From positions 183,536 to 238,721 of the forward strand of contig QIAB01000036.1 in assembly GCA_003225455.1 (NCBI GenBank): a stretch of 55,186 nt of DNA. Direction: 5' to 3'. The DNA is from Acidobacteriota bacterium (GTDB taxonomy: Bacteria; Acidobacteriota; Terriglobia; Terriglobales; Acidobacteriaceae). The notes under the pieces were generated by a model. That model saw only the letters and a list, made by a program, of their open reading frames with translations. It was not told the DNA's origin and made no database searches. Below are positions 43,374 through 51,882 of the stretch, in pieces. The stretch's first letter is position 1. Every line of letters starts with the position of its first letter. A program made the position numbers and the translations under genes.

Positions 43374-43625
43374 ATGAAAGATATTCACGAGGTCCTGCGG
43401 CGCAAGCAGGCCAAATACGCACAGTTGGGGAAGCAGATTGAAGCGCTGCAGCAGGCGGCGGAAAAGCTGCGCGAAGTCGCGCCTCTGCTGGCTGAGAACG
43501 ACGACGACGACAGCACGATTCTCATGGAAGTCGAGGAGCCCAACAGCATGGCCGCAAAAGCCGGGTCGGCGCCTTCAGGTCCGGCGGCAGTCAAACCGGC
43601 GGCTCGTGCTCCGCGCTGGCCATAG
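43374..43625 (+). CDS. Small coiled-coil hypothetical protein
   Basis: An 83-residue protein starting MKDIHEVLRRKQAKYAQLGK at 43374, with AGGGGG a few bases upstream; this decides against the longer frame from 43329. Residues 1-40 form an amphipathic or coiled-coil helix (KQIEALQQAAEKLREVAPLL). An acidic run (ENDDDDST) and a Pro/Ala-rich tail follow. No family is recognised. It lies 33 bases before the PilZ gene on the same strand and probably shares its transcript, so a link to c-di-GMP signalling or motility is possible but unproven. Confidence 0.72.
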   Translation: MKDIHEVLRRKQAKYAQLGKQIEALQQAAEKLREVAPLLAENDDDDSTILMEVEEPNSMAAKAGSAPSGPAAVKPAARAPRWP

Positions 43626-43658
43626 TTACGACTCGATTGTGCAGAGCATGATCGCCGT

Positions 43659-44789
43659 ATGAATCTTCAGTCACTTCTGGTTTCCAAAGACGAGCAAGCG
43701 GTGGCCCTACTCACTCCCGTGCTGGCGGGTTTCGGCCTCGGTGTGCAGAGTTGCGGCTATCCGGACGGCATCTGTCGCTTGGGCGAACAGAAGTTTGACA
43801 CCGTGATTGTGGATTACGACGACCCGCACAGCGCAGCCCTGGTGCTGCAGAACGCTTACCAGGCGGCCTCGGGAAATCACGCGGTTACCGTCGCTCTGCT
43901 CAGCGACAAGGCAAAAGTCCGCAGCGTATTCGGCGCGGGCGCAAACTTCGTGCTGTACAAACCGGTTTCTGAGCAGCACGCGCTGGCCACTCTTCGCGCT
44001 GCCACTGCGCTCATCAAACGCGAGCGCCGCCGTTCATTCCGGGTTCCGGTTCAGGTTCCCGTACAACTCCGCGTTCAAAGCGGCGCGCAGATGGAGGGTA
44101 TCCTCCTCGATCTGAGCGAAGATGGATTGGATGTGCTGGCCGCCCAGCCGCTTTATCCTTCTGCGAGTATCACCACGCATTTCAGCCTCGCTGCGCCGGA
44201 CGTGGAAGTCGAGGCTCGTGGCGAGGTCGCGTGGGCCAACCCGAACGGCGAGTCTGGTGTTCGCTTCCTCGACTTGTCTGAAAATTTGCGAACCAATCTC
44301 CGCGGGTGGGTAGCCGCTAACGCGCCCGAGCTTCCCCCAGAAGATCCCGAGCCGGTTTCGCAATGTAGATTGACTGACCTGAGCCTCGGCGGATGCTACG
44401 TGGAAACCGAATCGCCGTTTCCGGAACGTTCCGGAATCGTTCTTTGCCTGAAAGCTGAAGACATGGAGGTGCAAGCGGAAGGTATGGTCCGCGTCATGCA
44501 TCCCGGGTTCGGAATGGGAATCGAATTCGCCGCCCGCACCGACGAACAGCGGACGCAGGTGGAAGGCTTTATCAACTTTCTCACCGGCCGCCCCGGAACC
44601 ATGCCTCAATTGCTCATTACCCCGCGCGCCCTGGCGGCGCTTAACGGCCATAATTATCCGACTCCGGAAGCCGAGGGACCGGAAGACACCTTGCTCGAAT
44701 TGCTGCGTCATCACGAATCGCTGAGCCAGGACGAATTCCTCCAAGAACTCCGCAAACAGCGCCGCTCGGAAGAAGTAGCGTCATCGTAG
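43659..44789 (+). CDS. Receiver-like plus tandem PilZ-domain protein
   Basis: A 376-residue protein. Residues 1-115 resemble a receiver fold (SLLVSKDEQAVALLTPVLAG, FDTVIVDYDDPHSAALVL, FVLYKPVSEQHALATLRA), with an Asp in the acceptor-like strand. The first PilZ domain starts RRRSFRVPVQVPVQLRV, an RxxxR-type c-di-GMP motif, and continues LLDLSEDGLDVLA. A second PilZ-like domain has CRLTDLSLGGCYVETESPFP with D/NxSxxG, but its RxxxR is less clear. The C-terminal 60 residues are helical. It probably senses cyclic di-GMP and relays it to a surface or motility output. Confidence 0.85.
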   Translation: MNLQSLLVSKDEQAVALLTPVLAGFGLGVQSCGYPDGICRLGEQKFDTVIVDYDDPHSAALVLQNAYQAASGNHAVTVALLSDKAKVRSVFGAGANFVLYKPVSEQHALATLRAATALIKRERRRSFRVPVQVPVQLRVQSGAQMEGILLDLSEDGLDVLAAQPLYPSASITTHFSLAAPDVEVEARGEVAWANPNGESGVRFLDLSENLRTNLRGWVAANAPELPPEDPEPVSQCRLTDLSLGGCYVETESPFPERSGIVLCLKAEDMEVQAEGMVRVMHPGFGMGIEFAARTDEQRTQVEGFINFLTGRPGTMPQLLITPRALAALNGHNYPTPEAEGPEDTLLELLRHHESLSQDEFLQELRKQRRSEEVASS

Positions 44790-45032
44790 AATTTCTGTCT
44801 CCATTCCAAAACCAAAAGGCCCGCACGCCGTCTCTCGTGCGAGCCTCCCAGTGCCCACAGGGGCGTGTTCCACCTCATTGATAATGTGCAGCCTAGTGGA
44901 CTGCACACGTGAGTAGGTTACTTCCAGATTAAATTTTCGAGAATTTCCGCTGTTTGCCGATTCTCGCGGCTTGCGCCACAATCAGTATCCGGCCGTATCC
45001 CATGATCGCTGTTTGCTGACAGGAGAACGACC

Positions 45033-47348
45033 ATTTCCGCGATTAGCGGCGAGCCCAACTTCCGCCCGAATTCAACATCTCGGGGCGGATCGCTACTTTT
45101 TTTCCCTCTGTTGATCATCGTCGCTACGGCGCTCGCAGTTGTAGTGCCGTGGTTCTTTCTCGGAATTCCCTCGGGTCATGACTTCGAGTTTCACGTGAAC
45201 TCCTGGATGGAAGTTCTTGGCCAGTGGAAGCAAGGGATCTTATATCCTCGATGGGCGGCGCTTGCCCACTTTGGTTACGGAGAGGCCAGATTTATCTTTT
45301 ATCCGCCATTTTCCTGGCTTCTCGGAGCATTGCTTGGCGCGTTGTTGCCCTGGAAACTGGTACCCGCGGCATTCGTGTTTGTGGCCCTCACGCTGTCCGG
45401 ATGCTCCATGTTTCTGCTTGCGCGCCACTATCTGGCGCGCCCAGACGCGATTTTTGCGGCAACTCTATATGCTGCCAATCCCTATCACTTGGTCATTGTT
45501 TATTGGCGCAGCGCCTTCGCCGAGTTGCTCGCTGGAGCGCTCCTGCCCTTGCTACTGCTTGAAGTTTTGGAGCTAGAAGAAAAGGGACGCCGGGTTGTGC
45601 TTCCCGTCGCCCTACTTGTGGCCGCAGCTTGGCTAACCAACGCCCCTACAGCGGTGATGGTCAATTACTCTCTTGCACTTCTGGTCGCGGTCACCGCAAT
45701 TCTGCGGCGTTCACCTAAAGTATTACTTTATGGTGCAGGAGCCGCCGTCTTAGGAGCCGGGCTCGCGGCTTTTTACGTTTTTCCTGCCGCATATGAACAG
45801 AAGTGGGTCGCGATCGCCCAAGTACTCGCGCCGGGCGTCCGCCCGCAGGATAATTTCTTGTTCACCATCTTGGAAGATGTGGATCACAATCGATTCAACT
45901 ATCTCGTCTCACTGATCGCAGCGGCGCAAATGGTAGCGCTTGCAGGTGCGGTATTGCTGGCCCGCTCGCGCCGCCGCGAATCACCGCAGCTCTGGTGGAC
46001 GATAGCTGCCTGGTCACTGTTCTCGGGACTGTTAATGTTTTCCTTTACTTTTTCCCTGTGGCAATATCTTCCGAAATTACGTTTTGTTCAACTCCCTTGG
46101 CGCTGGTTGCTATGTCTGAACGTGCCATTTGCTCTATTGATCACCATGGCATGGCGGCGGTGGACCATGCGAGCGATGGTCTGTGCCGTTATGCTTTTCG
46201 TCCTGCTCTGCGCCTGGCATCGCGTGCAATCGCCCTGGTGGGACACGGCGGCAGACATTAACGAAATGCTCGACAATCAGCAGGACGGTCCTGGCTACGA
46301 AGGCACCGATGAGTACGTTCCCACCGGGGCTGATCCCTACGAAATCAATAAGGCAGCCCGCCGCGTGACTCTTGACGGCCTAGGACGCTCACTCATCGAA
46401 GAGAAACAATGGGGGGCGGAATCAAAATTCTTTATCGCCGATGTCACTTCTCCAGGCAAGGTGGTACTGCGCTTATTCAATTATCCCGCGTGGCGCGTGG
46501 AAGTGAACGGCAACCCTGTTGCGGCACAAACCCGAGAGGTCACCGGGCAATTGATGATTCCGGTTGAAGCTGGACAAAATCGAGTACGAATCACATTCAT
46601 CCACACCTGGGACCGCACTGCGGGTGGAGTCATCTCTGCCGCCACTATGTTCTTGGTGGTCATGGTTGGCGTTCGCATGAAAATTACATCTTTTAAGCGC
46701 TCGATGAAACCAATCCTGATTGCCACCTCAAATCCCGGCAAGCTGCGCGACTTTGCCGGGGCAGCTTCGAGTTATGGAATTGAGATCGCAACCGTGCCCG
46801 GCTTCAGTTCTCTCCCCGCCGTAGCAGAAGATGGATCAACCTTCGAAGCCAATGCCCGAAAGAAAGCCGAGCACTACAGCCGCCACGTTGCTGGTGAGAT
46901 TGTCCTCGCCGACGATTCCGGGCTGGAGGTTGACGCGCTAGGCGGCGCTCCCGGAGTGCATTCGGCGCGCTATGCCGCTGACGATCCCCTAAAGGCGGAA
47001 AGCAACACAGATGACGGGGCCAACAATGCCCGTCTGGTTCGCGAGCTGAGGAGTGTTCCGCCCGATCGGCGCACCGGGCGTTTTGTTTGCGTCATCGCTG
47101 CCGCCCGCAATGGAGAAACGCTTGCGGTCTTCCGCGGTATGGCCGCGGGCGTTATCCTAGACAAACCGCGCGGCTCGAACGGCTTCGGCTACGATCCGCT
47201 GTTTTATTTCCCGCAGATTCGAAAAACCTTTGCGGAGTTAAACGCTGAACAGAAGGCGCAATTCAGCCATCGCGGCGCTGCGTTTCGCGCGTTTCTCGAG
47301 TGGTATCGCACCCAGCCGCACCAGTTTGAGGAGGCCTCTAAGCTATAA
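45033..47348 (+). CDS. Polytopic membrane protein (PTPS-related/GT-C-like) fused in frame to RdgB
   Basis: The best start is the ATT at 45033: AGGAGA lies six bases upstream, giving MSAISGEPNFRPNSTSRGGS before the first TM segment. TTG 45111 lacks a Shine-Dalgarno site and there is no in-frame ATG or GTG between. Residues up to about 555 form a protein with roughly ten TM segments, resembling PTPS-related/YfhO-type envelope glycosyltransferases (GHDFEFHVNSW, YPRWAALAHFGYGEARFIFY, ANPYHLVIVYWRSAFAE), plus a periplasmic beta domain (FNYPAWRVEVNGNPV). With no stop it continues through VGVRMKITSFKRS into RdgB. The frame is thus a transporter-like/house-cleaning enzyme fusion of 771 residues, or two genes without an intervening stop. 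Confidence 0.72.
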   Translation: MSAISGEPNFRPNSTSRGGSLLFFPLLIIVATALAVVVPWFFLGIPSGHDFEFHVNSWMEVLGQWKQGILYPRWAALAHFGYGEARFIFYPPFSWLLGALLGALLPWKLVPAAFVFVALTLSGCSMFLLARHYLARPDAIFAATLYAANPYHLVIVYWRSAFAELLAGALLPLLLLEVLELEEKGRRVVLPVALLVAAAWLTNAPTAVMVNYSLALLVAVTAILRRSPKVLLYGAGAAVLGAGLAAFYVFPAAYEQKWVAIAQVLAPGVRPQDNFLFTILEDVDHNRFNYLVSLIAAAQMVALAGAVLLARSRRRESPQLWWTIAAWSLFSGLLMFSFTFSLWQYLPKLRFVQLPWRWLLCLNVPFALLITMAWRRWTMRAMVCAVMLFVLLCAWHRVQSPWWDTAADINEMLDNQQDGPGYEGTDEYVPTGADPYEINKAARRVTLDGLGRSLIEEKQWGAESKFFIADVTSPGKVVLRLFNYPAWRVEVNGNPVAAQTREVTGQLMIPVEAGQNRVRITFIHTWDRTAGGVISAATMFLVVMVGVRMKITSFKRSMKPILIATSNPGKLRDFAGAASSYGIEIATVPGFSSLPAVAEDGSTFEANARKKAEHYSRHVAGEIVLADDSGLEVDALGGAPGVHSARYAADDPLKAESNTDDGANNARLVRELRSVPPDRRTGRFVCVIAAARNGETLAVFRGMAAGVILDKPRGSNGFGYDPLFYFPQIRKTFAELNAEQKAQFSHRGAAFRAFLEWYRTQPHQFEEASKL
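46704..47348 (+). CDS. rdgB: RdgB/HAM1 non-canonical purine NTP pyrophosphatase (fused domain or internal start)
   Basis: From the ATG at 46704 the product is 214 residues, the normal RdgB length. It removes dITP, ITP and XTP as monophosphates plus pyrophosphate. Motifs: MKPILIATSNPGKLRDF, SSLPAVAEDGSTFEANARKK, EIVLADDSGLEVDALGGAPG, VHSARYA, GSNGFGYDPLFYFP and FSHRGAAFRAF. All are complete, so activity is expected. No Shine-Dalgarno precedes this ATG and no stop separates it from the membrane protein. Either it is made only as a fusion tethered to the inner face of the membrane, or it is translated internally. Confidence 0.88.
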   Translation: MKPILIATSNPGKLRDFAGAASSYGIEIATVPGFSSLPAVAEDGSTFEANARKKAEHYSRHVAGEIVLADDSGLEVDALGGAPGVHSARYAADDPLKAESNTDDGANNARLVRELRSVPPDRRTGRFVCVIAAARNGETLAVFRGMAAGVILDKPRGSNGFGYDPLFYFPQIRKTFAELNAEQKAQFSHRGAAFRAFLEWYRTQPHQFEEASKL

Positions 47349-47487
47349 GCTCGAGTTATTCCAGAGCCGATGACATGGATGAACGGCATCATCTATACTG
47401 TGTGATCTCCGCGGTGAACTCCATGCGACGCAAGAACCGCTGATCCCAGAGTGCGGCCCCCATCCCTGAAATTGGAGGAACGGCGCC

Positions 47488-49245
47488 ATTATTCCCAACA
47501 CGCAGTTAAAGGAGACACCGGTCGCTGAGCCTCTTTCCCTAGTGAAAAGGCCAAGTCTGCCGTCTCGGCCGGTGGTCACATACCTGGTGCTGGCCGCGAG
47601 TACAATCGCGTGCCTGCTGCCCTTCTCCAGCCGGGCTTTTCACACGGATGACACGCTATTCATTTGGGCAGCGCAGAACATCACGAAACATCCTTTCAAT
47701 CCCTATGGATTTCAGCTCATTTGGGAGCTCACCCGGGTCCGGATGTCGGAGGTCACTCAGAATCCCCCGCTCGCTTCTTACTACATGGCATTGGTTGGCA
47801 GTGTTGCGGGATGGTCAGAGCGAGCGCTGCATCTGGCCTTTCTATTGCCTACGCTCGCGCTGGTGCTCGGCACTTATCGTTTAGCCCAGAGATTCACTCG
47901 TTCGCCTTTACTGGCTGCGTTCGCCACTCTTCTCACGCCAGGCCTATTGGTTTCCGCCTGCAGCGTGATGTGCGATCCGATGATGCTGGCGCTCTGGCTG
48001 TGGGCGGCGATTCTTTGGATCGAGGGGCTGGAGCCGCAACGCCCGCTCTTTCTGCTGGCATCGGCTTTGTTGATTGGCGCCTGTGAGCTGACAAAGTACT
48101 TCGGCGCCTCGTTGATCTTGCTCCTATTCGTATACTCGCTGGTCCGGCAGCGACGTGTGGGCAGTTGGGCTTGGTACCTGCTTTTGCCGGTCGCCGTTCT
48201 CGTTGGATACGAGCTCCTGACGGCCAAAATGTATGGCCACGGCCTGCTTTTTACTGCCGCGGATTTTTCCCGGAAGCGGCGTCTTTTTGCCCACGCGACT
48301 AAAGCAGCAAGAGCTCTGGTAGGACTCAGCTATACGGGAGGAGGCGCTTTGATCGCTTTAGCCCTTGCGCCGATTGTGTGGTCCCGTAAACAAGTCATGA
48401 TCGGAATGCTTTGCAGTGGACTGGCAGGCTTGCTCATCATGCGTAGGCTTGTCGGCCTCGGCGTGGCCGCGGGACTTCCGCCCGTATCAGCGGTACGCAA
48501 CGAGCATTGGTTGATCATAACCATTCAACTGACTTTTTTCATCGCAGGTGGAATTTCCGTCCTGGCGCTTGCGGCCACGGACTATTGGCGCGAACGAGAT
48601 GCCGATTCGCTATTTCTGGCATGCTGGGTCGCGGGCACATTCTTGTTCACCGCGTTCCTGAACTGGACCGTCAATGTACGCAGCGTGCTTCCCCTCATTC
48701 CCGCAATTGGCATTTTGTTGGCCCGGCGTTTAGAGAAACTTGGTAATGCTCCGCAGCGTTTGGCTGCATCAATTGTCATCGCATTGTCATTGTCAGGCTT
48801 GGTGTCCCTTTGGATCGCTCGGGCTGACACAGAACTGGCAAATAACGCCCGAACTGCCGCGCTTGTTATACGCGAGCGGACGCAGGGCAAGGGGGGTACC
48901 CTATGGTTTGCCGGACACTCGGGCTTTCAATATTACATGGAGTCGCTGGGCGCTCGCCCCTACGACTGGTGGCATCCCCAAACTACACCGGGTGATTTCG
49001 TAACGACGCCTTACGGCAGGCTCTGGCCCACCCAGGGGAAAGGCGATTTTCCAGGACACAGAGAAGATTTCGCGCTGCCAATTCATAGCCACGCAACTAC
49101 GTTGTCTCCAGAGCTCAGCGTTGGCTTTTACTATTCTTACTGGGCCGTGCTGCCGTATATGTTCGGTCCGATCCCCGCCGATCGATATGCGATCGTGCGG
49201 CTGGAGCCTGTGCAGTCGCGAGAAAGCCTGGGAACGAAGCAGTGA
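47488..49245 (+). CDS. GT39/ArnT-like polytopic glycosyltransferase, paralogue 1
   Basis: A 585-residue frame if started at the ATT at 47488, eight bases after GGAGGA; a stop at 47467 precludes an upstream start, and the first GTG (47542) has no ribosome-binding site. About 11 TM segments are seen. The first extracytoplasmic loop carries an Asp pair in RAFHTDDTLFIWAAQNITKH, as in GT39/ArnT glycosyltransferases that use polyprenyl-phosphate sugars; NPPLASYYMALVGSVAGWSE and SACSVMCDPMMLALWLWAAI follow. The C-terminal periplasmic part has GTLWFAGHSGFQYYMESLG. It is a close paralogue of the next gene. The acceptor is unknown. Confidence 0.85.
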   Translation: MIPNTQLKETPVAEPLSLVKRPSLPSRPVVTYLVLAASTIACLLPFSSRAFHTDDTLFIWAAQNITKHPFNPYGFQLIWELTRVRMSEVTQNPPLASYYMALVGSVAGWSERALHLAFLLPTLALVLGTYRLAQRFTRSPLLAAFATLLTPGLLVSACSVMCDPMMLALWLWAAILWIEGLEPQRPLFLLASALLIGACELTKYFGASLILLLFVYSLVRQRRVGSWAWYLLLPVAVLVGYELLTAKMYGHGLLFTAADFSRKRRLFAHATKAARALVGLSYTGGGALIALALAPIVWSRKQVMIGMLCSGLAGLLIMRRLVGLGVAAGLPPVSAVRNEHWLIITIQLTFFIAGGISVLALAATDYWRERDADSLFLACWVAGTFLFTAFLNWTVNVRSVLPLIPAIGILLARRLEKLGNAPQRLAASIVIALSLSGLVSLWIARADTELANNARTAALVIRERTQGKGGTLWFAGHSGFQYYMESLGARPYDWWHPQTTPGDFVTTPYGRLWPTQGKGDFPGHREDFALPIHSHATTLSPELSVGFYYSYWAVLPYMFGPIPADRYAIVRLEPVQSRESLGTKQ

Positions 49246-49322
49246 ACTCCGTGCCACCAAACAAGGGCTAAATCCTGGAGTGCAGCTCAGCGCCATCTTT
49301 GAATCTGGAGGAAACCGCCGTC

Positions 49323-51056
49323 ATTCCTAATACGCAGATAAGAGAGGCACTGGTTACTCAGGCTACTTATGTGCTTGAAAAACCAAATCCGCAGCTTCGG
49401 CGAGGAATCACCTATGCGCTGCTGGCCGCGAGTACAATCCTGTGCCTGCTGCCGTTCTCAAGCCGGGCTTTTCACATGGATGACACGCTGTTCGTTTGGG
49501 CAGCGCAGAACATCGCGAAACATCCTTTTAATCCCTATGGATTCCAGCTGATTTGGGATTTCACCCGGGTCCAGATGTCGGAGGTCACTCAGAATCCCCC
49601 GCTTGCTTCTTACTACATGGCACTGGCGGGCAGTGTCGCGGGGTGGTCCGAGCGAGCCTTGCACATTGCCTTTCTATTGCCGACGCTCGCGCTGGTGCTC
49701 GGCACTTTTCGTTTAGCGCAGAGATTTACTCGTTCGCCTTTACTGGCTGCGTTCGCCACGCTTCTAACACCAGGCTTATTGGTTTCCGCCTGCAGCGTGA
49801 TGTGCGACCCGATGATGTTGGCAATCTGGCTGTGGGCTGCAATTCTTTGGATCGAGGGGCTGGAGCCACAAAAACCGCTCTTTCTCATGGGCTCAGCTCT
49901 GTTGCTTGCCGCCTGTGAACTGACAAAGTATTTCGGCGCCTCGTTGATCCTGCTCCTATTCGTATATTCGCTCGTCCGGCAGCGACGTGTGGGCAGTTGG
50001 GTCTGGTACCTGCTTATACCCATCGCCGTCCTCGTTGGATATGAGTTCTTGACGGCCAAAATGTATGGCCATGGACTACTCTTTACCGCCGCTGAATTTT
50101 GCAGGAAGCAGCATCTTAATGACCGCTCCACTCGTACAGCAAGGGCGCTGGTGGGGCTCAGCTGCGCAGGAGGGTGTACCTTGCCCGCGTTGGCCTTTGC
50201 GCCTATTGTGTGGTCCCGAAGGCAAATCATGCTAGGAATGCTTTGGAGTGGACTGGCCAGTTTCCTTATCATGCGTAGGCTTGTAGGCCTCGGACTCCCG
50301 CTGGGAGGTCCTATGGCCTCTGCGCTGCGTCACCACCACTGGCCACTTATAAGCATTCATCTGATTCTTTTTGTCGCAGGTGGAACTTCTATCCTGGCGC
50401 TCGCGGTCGCGGACTATTGGCGGGAACGAGATGCTGATTCGCTATTTCTTGCATCGTGGGTCGTAGGCACGTTTTTGTTTACCGCGTTCGTGAACTGGAC
50501 CATTAATGCTCGCAGCGTGCTTCCACTCATTCCAGCAACCGGCATTCTGTTGGCCCGGCGTTTAGGAAAAATCCGTCAAGCTCCTCACCCGCGTTTCGCT
50601 ACGTCAATAGCAATCGCCTTGTCGCTGTCAGGTTTAATGTCGCTTTGGATCGCCCGAGCCGATACAGAGTTAGCAAATACTGCGCGCAGCACTGCTTTTC
50701 GTATACACGGGCGGACGCACGACAGAGGAGGGACCCTATGGTTTATCGGACACTGGGGATTTCAGTATTACATGGAGTCGCTTGGCGCTCACCCCTTGGA
50801 TTGGTTGAATCCGCAAGTCAACGGCGGTGACTTCGTCGCCGTGCCTTACAATAACCTCTGGGTCGATGATAAAAGCAACGATTTTCTCGGCGACAGAGAA
50901 CAATTCCGAGTACAACTGTCCAGCCACGCAAGTACCATTTGTCCGGAGTTAGGCGCCGGTTTCTACGATTCCCACTGGGGGCTGCTGCCATATGTCGTCG
51001 GTCGGATTCCCGCTGGGCATTACTCAATCGTGCGGCTAAGCTCCAGCGATCCTTGA
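49323..51056 (+). CDS. GT39/ArnT-like polytopic glycosyltransferase, paralogue 2
   Basis: A tandem paralogue of the preceding gene, very similar along its length, including FHMDDTLFVWAAQNIAKHPF, SACSVMCDPMMLAIWLWAAI and GGTLWFIGHWGFQYYMESLG. The N-terminus from the ATT at 49323 (IPNTQIREALVTQ) aligns with IPNTQLKETPVAE of paralogue 1, and GGAGGA lies ten bases upstream of that ATT. TTG 49299 is upstream of the Shine-Dalgarno and improbable. There are about 11 TM segments and the product is 577 residues. The Asp-Asp motif in the first loop is retained, so both copies are probably active. A recent duplication is the simplest origin. Confidence 0.85.
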   Translation: MPNTQIREALVTQATYVLEKPNPQLRRGITYALLAASTILCLLPFSSRAFHMDDTLFVWAAQNIAKHPFNPYGFQLIWDFTRVQMSEVTQNPPLASYYMALAGSVAGWSERALHIAFLLPTLALVLGTFRLAQRFTRSPLLAAFATLLTPGLLVSACSVMCDPMMLAIWLWAAILWIEGLEPQKPLFLMGSALLLAACELTKYFGASLILLLFVYSLVRQRRVGSWVWYLLIPIAVLVGYEFLTAKMYGHGLLFTAAEFCRKQHLNDRSTRTARALVGLSCAGGCTLPALAFAPIVWSRRQIMLGMLWSGLASFLIMRRLVGLGLPLGGPMASALRHHHWPLISIHLILFVAGGTSILALAVADYWRERDADSLFLASWVVGTFLFTAFVNWTINARSVLPLIPATGILLARRLGKIRQAPHPRFATSIAIALSLSGLMSLWIARADTELANTARSTAFRIHGRTHDRGGTLWFIGHWGFQYYMESLGAHPLDWLNPQVNGGDFVAVPYNNLWVDDKSNDFLGDREQFRVQLSSHASTICPELGAGFYDSHWGLLPYVVGRIPAGHYSIVRLSSSDP

Positions 51057-51124
51057 CTTGGTTTCTCTCCGGCCCGGATAATACAAAGTTCTCACACCAG
51101 TTGTGACTTCATAAGGAGCTCTTA

Positions 51125-51862
51125 GTGGCATCGACGGCCAGTCTTTCTGCTCCTGTGGAAATTCGGCGTGGCGTGCCTCCGCTGCGAGCGGGAAAAGGGC
51201 ATTCATTCCTGCTTCGCCGTCTGCATTCGCTCAGCGGCATCGTTCCGGTTGGACTCTTTCTCATCGAACATTTCGTCTCGAATGCCTTTGCAACACGCGG
51301 CCCGGGAGCCTACACCAAGCAGGTCGAACTACTCTCCGGCTTTCCGTTTGTTTTTTATCTGGAGCTTTTCGGCATCTGGCTGCCCATCCTCTATCATGCG
51401 CTTTACGGTTTTTACATTTGGTATTGGGGAGAGAGCAACGTTACAGACTATCCCTGGGCTGGCAATTTCATGTTCACCGCGCAGCGCTGGACCGGCGGTG
51501 TCGCCTTCTTCTATATGGTCTGGCACACGTGGCACCTGCGTTTCAGCGGCGTACACCTCCTGACCAATCCCGGCGCGGCCTTCGGCAAAGTGCAAAATGA
51601 ATTTCAGCATCCCTGGGCGGTTGCGTTTTACGCCGTCGGGATTCTCTGCACCTCATGGCATTTCGCGTACGGGCTTTGGCTATTTGCCGCAAAATGGGGG
51701 ATTACCACGGGGGACGGGGCTCGTCGTAAGTTCGGCTACATCTGCTTCGCAATCGGATTGCTCTTCGTAGTCATCGGCGGCCTCACCATGCTCTCGTTTT
51801 TGAAAACGCCCTTGCAGCCGATGAACGTCGGCTCGGGCGTGGAATCGCTGGCGGTGCGATAG
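51125..51862 (+). CDS. sdhC: Succinate dehydrogenase cytochrome b558 subunit
   Basis: A 245-residue membrane anchor with a GTG start behind AAGGAGCTCTTA. It has five hydrophobic helices and the histidines typical of the b558 family, the di-haem anchor of Bacillus/acidobacterial type: RRLHSLSGIVPVGLFLIEHF, LPILYHALYGFYIWYWGES, VAFFYMVWHTWHLRFSG and CTSWHFAYGLWLFAAKWG. It binds haem b and menaquinone and anchors SdhAB. The order sdhC-sdhA-sdhB is that of the three-subunit enzyme. sdhA follows 20 bases later. Confidence 0.95.
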   Translation: MASTASLSAPVEIRRGVPPLRAGKGHSFLLRRLHSLSGIVPVGLFLIEHFVSNAFATRGPGAYTKQVELLSGFPFVFYLELFGIWLPILYHALYGFYIWYWGESNVTDYPWAGNFMFTAQRWTGGVAFFYMVWHTWHLRFSGVHLLTNPGAAFGKVQNEFQHPWAVAFYAVGILCTSWHFAYGLWLFAAKWGITTGDGARRKFGYICFAIGLLFVVIGGLTMLSFLKTPLQPMNVGSGVESLAVR

Positions 51863-51882
51863 AACATGGAACCGGACAACTG

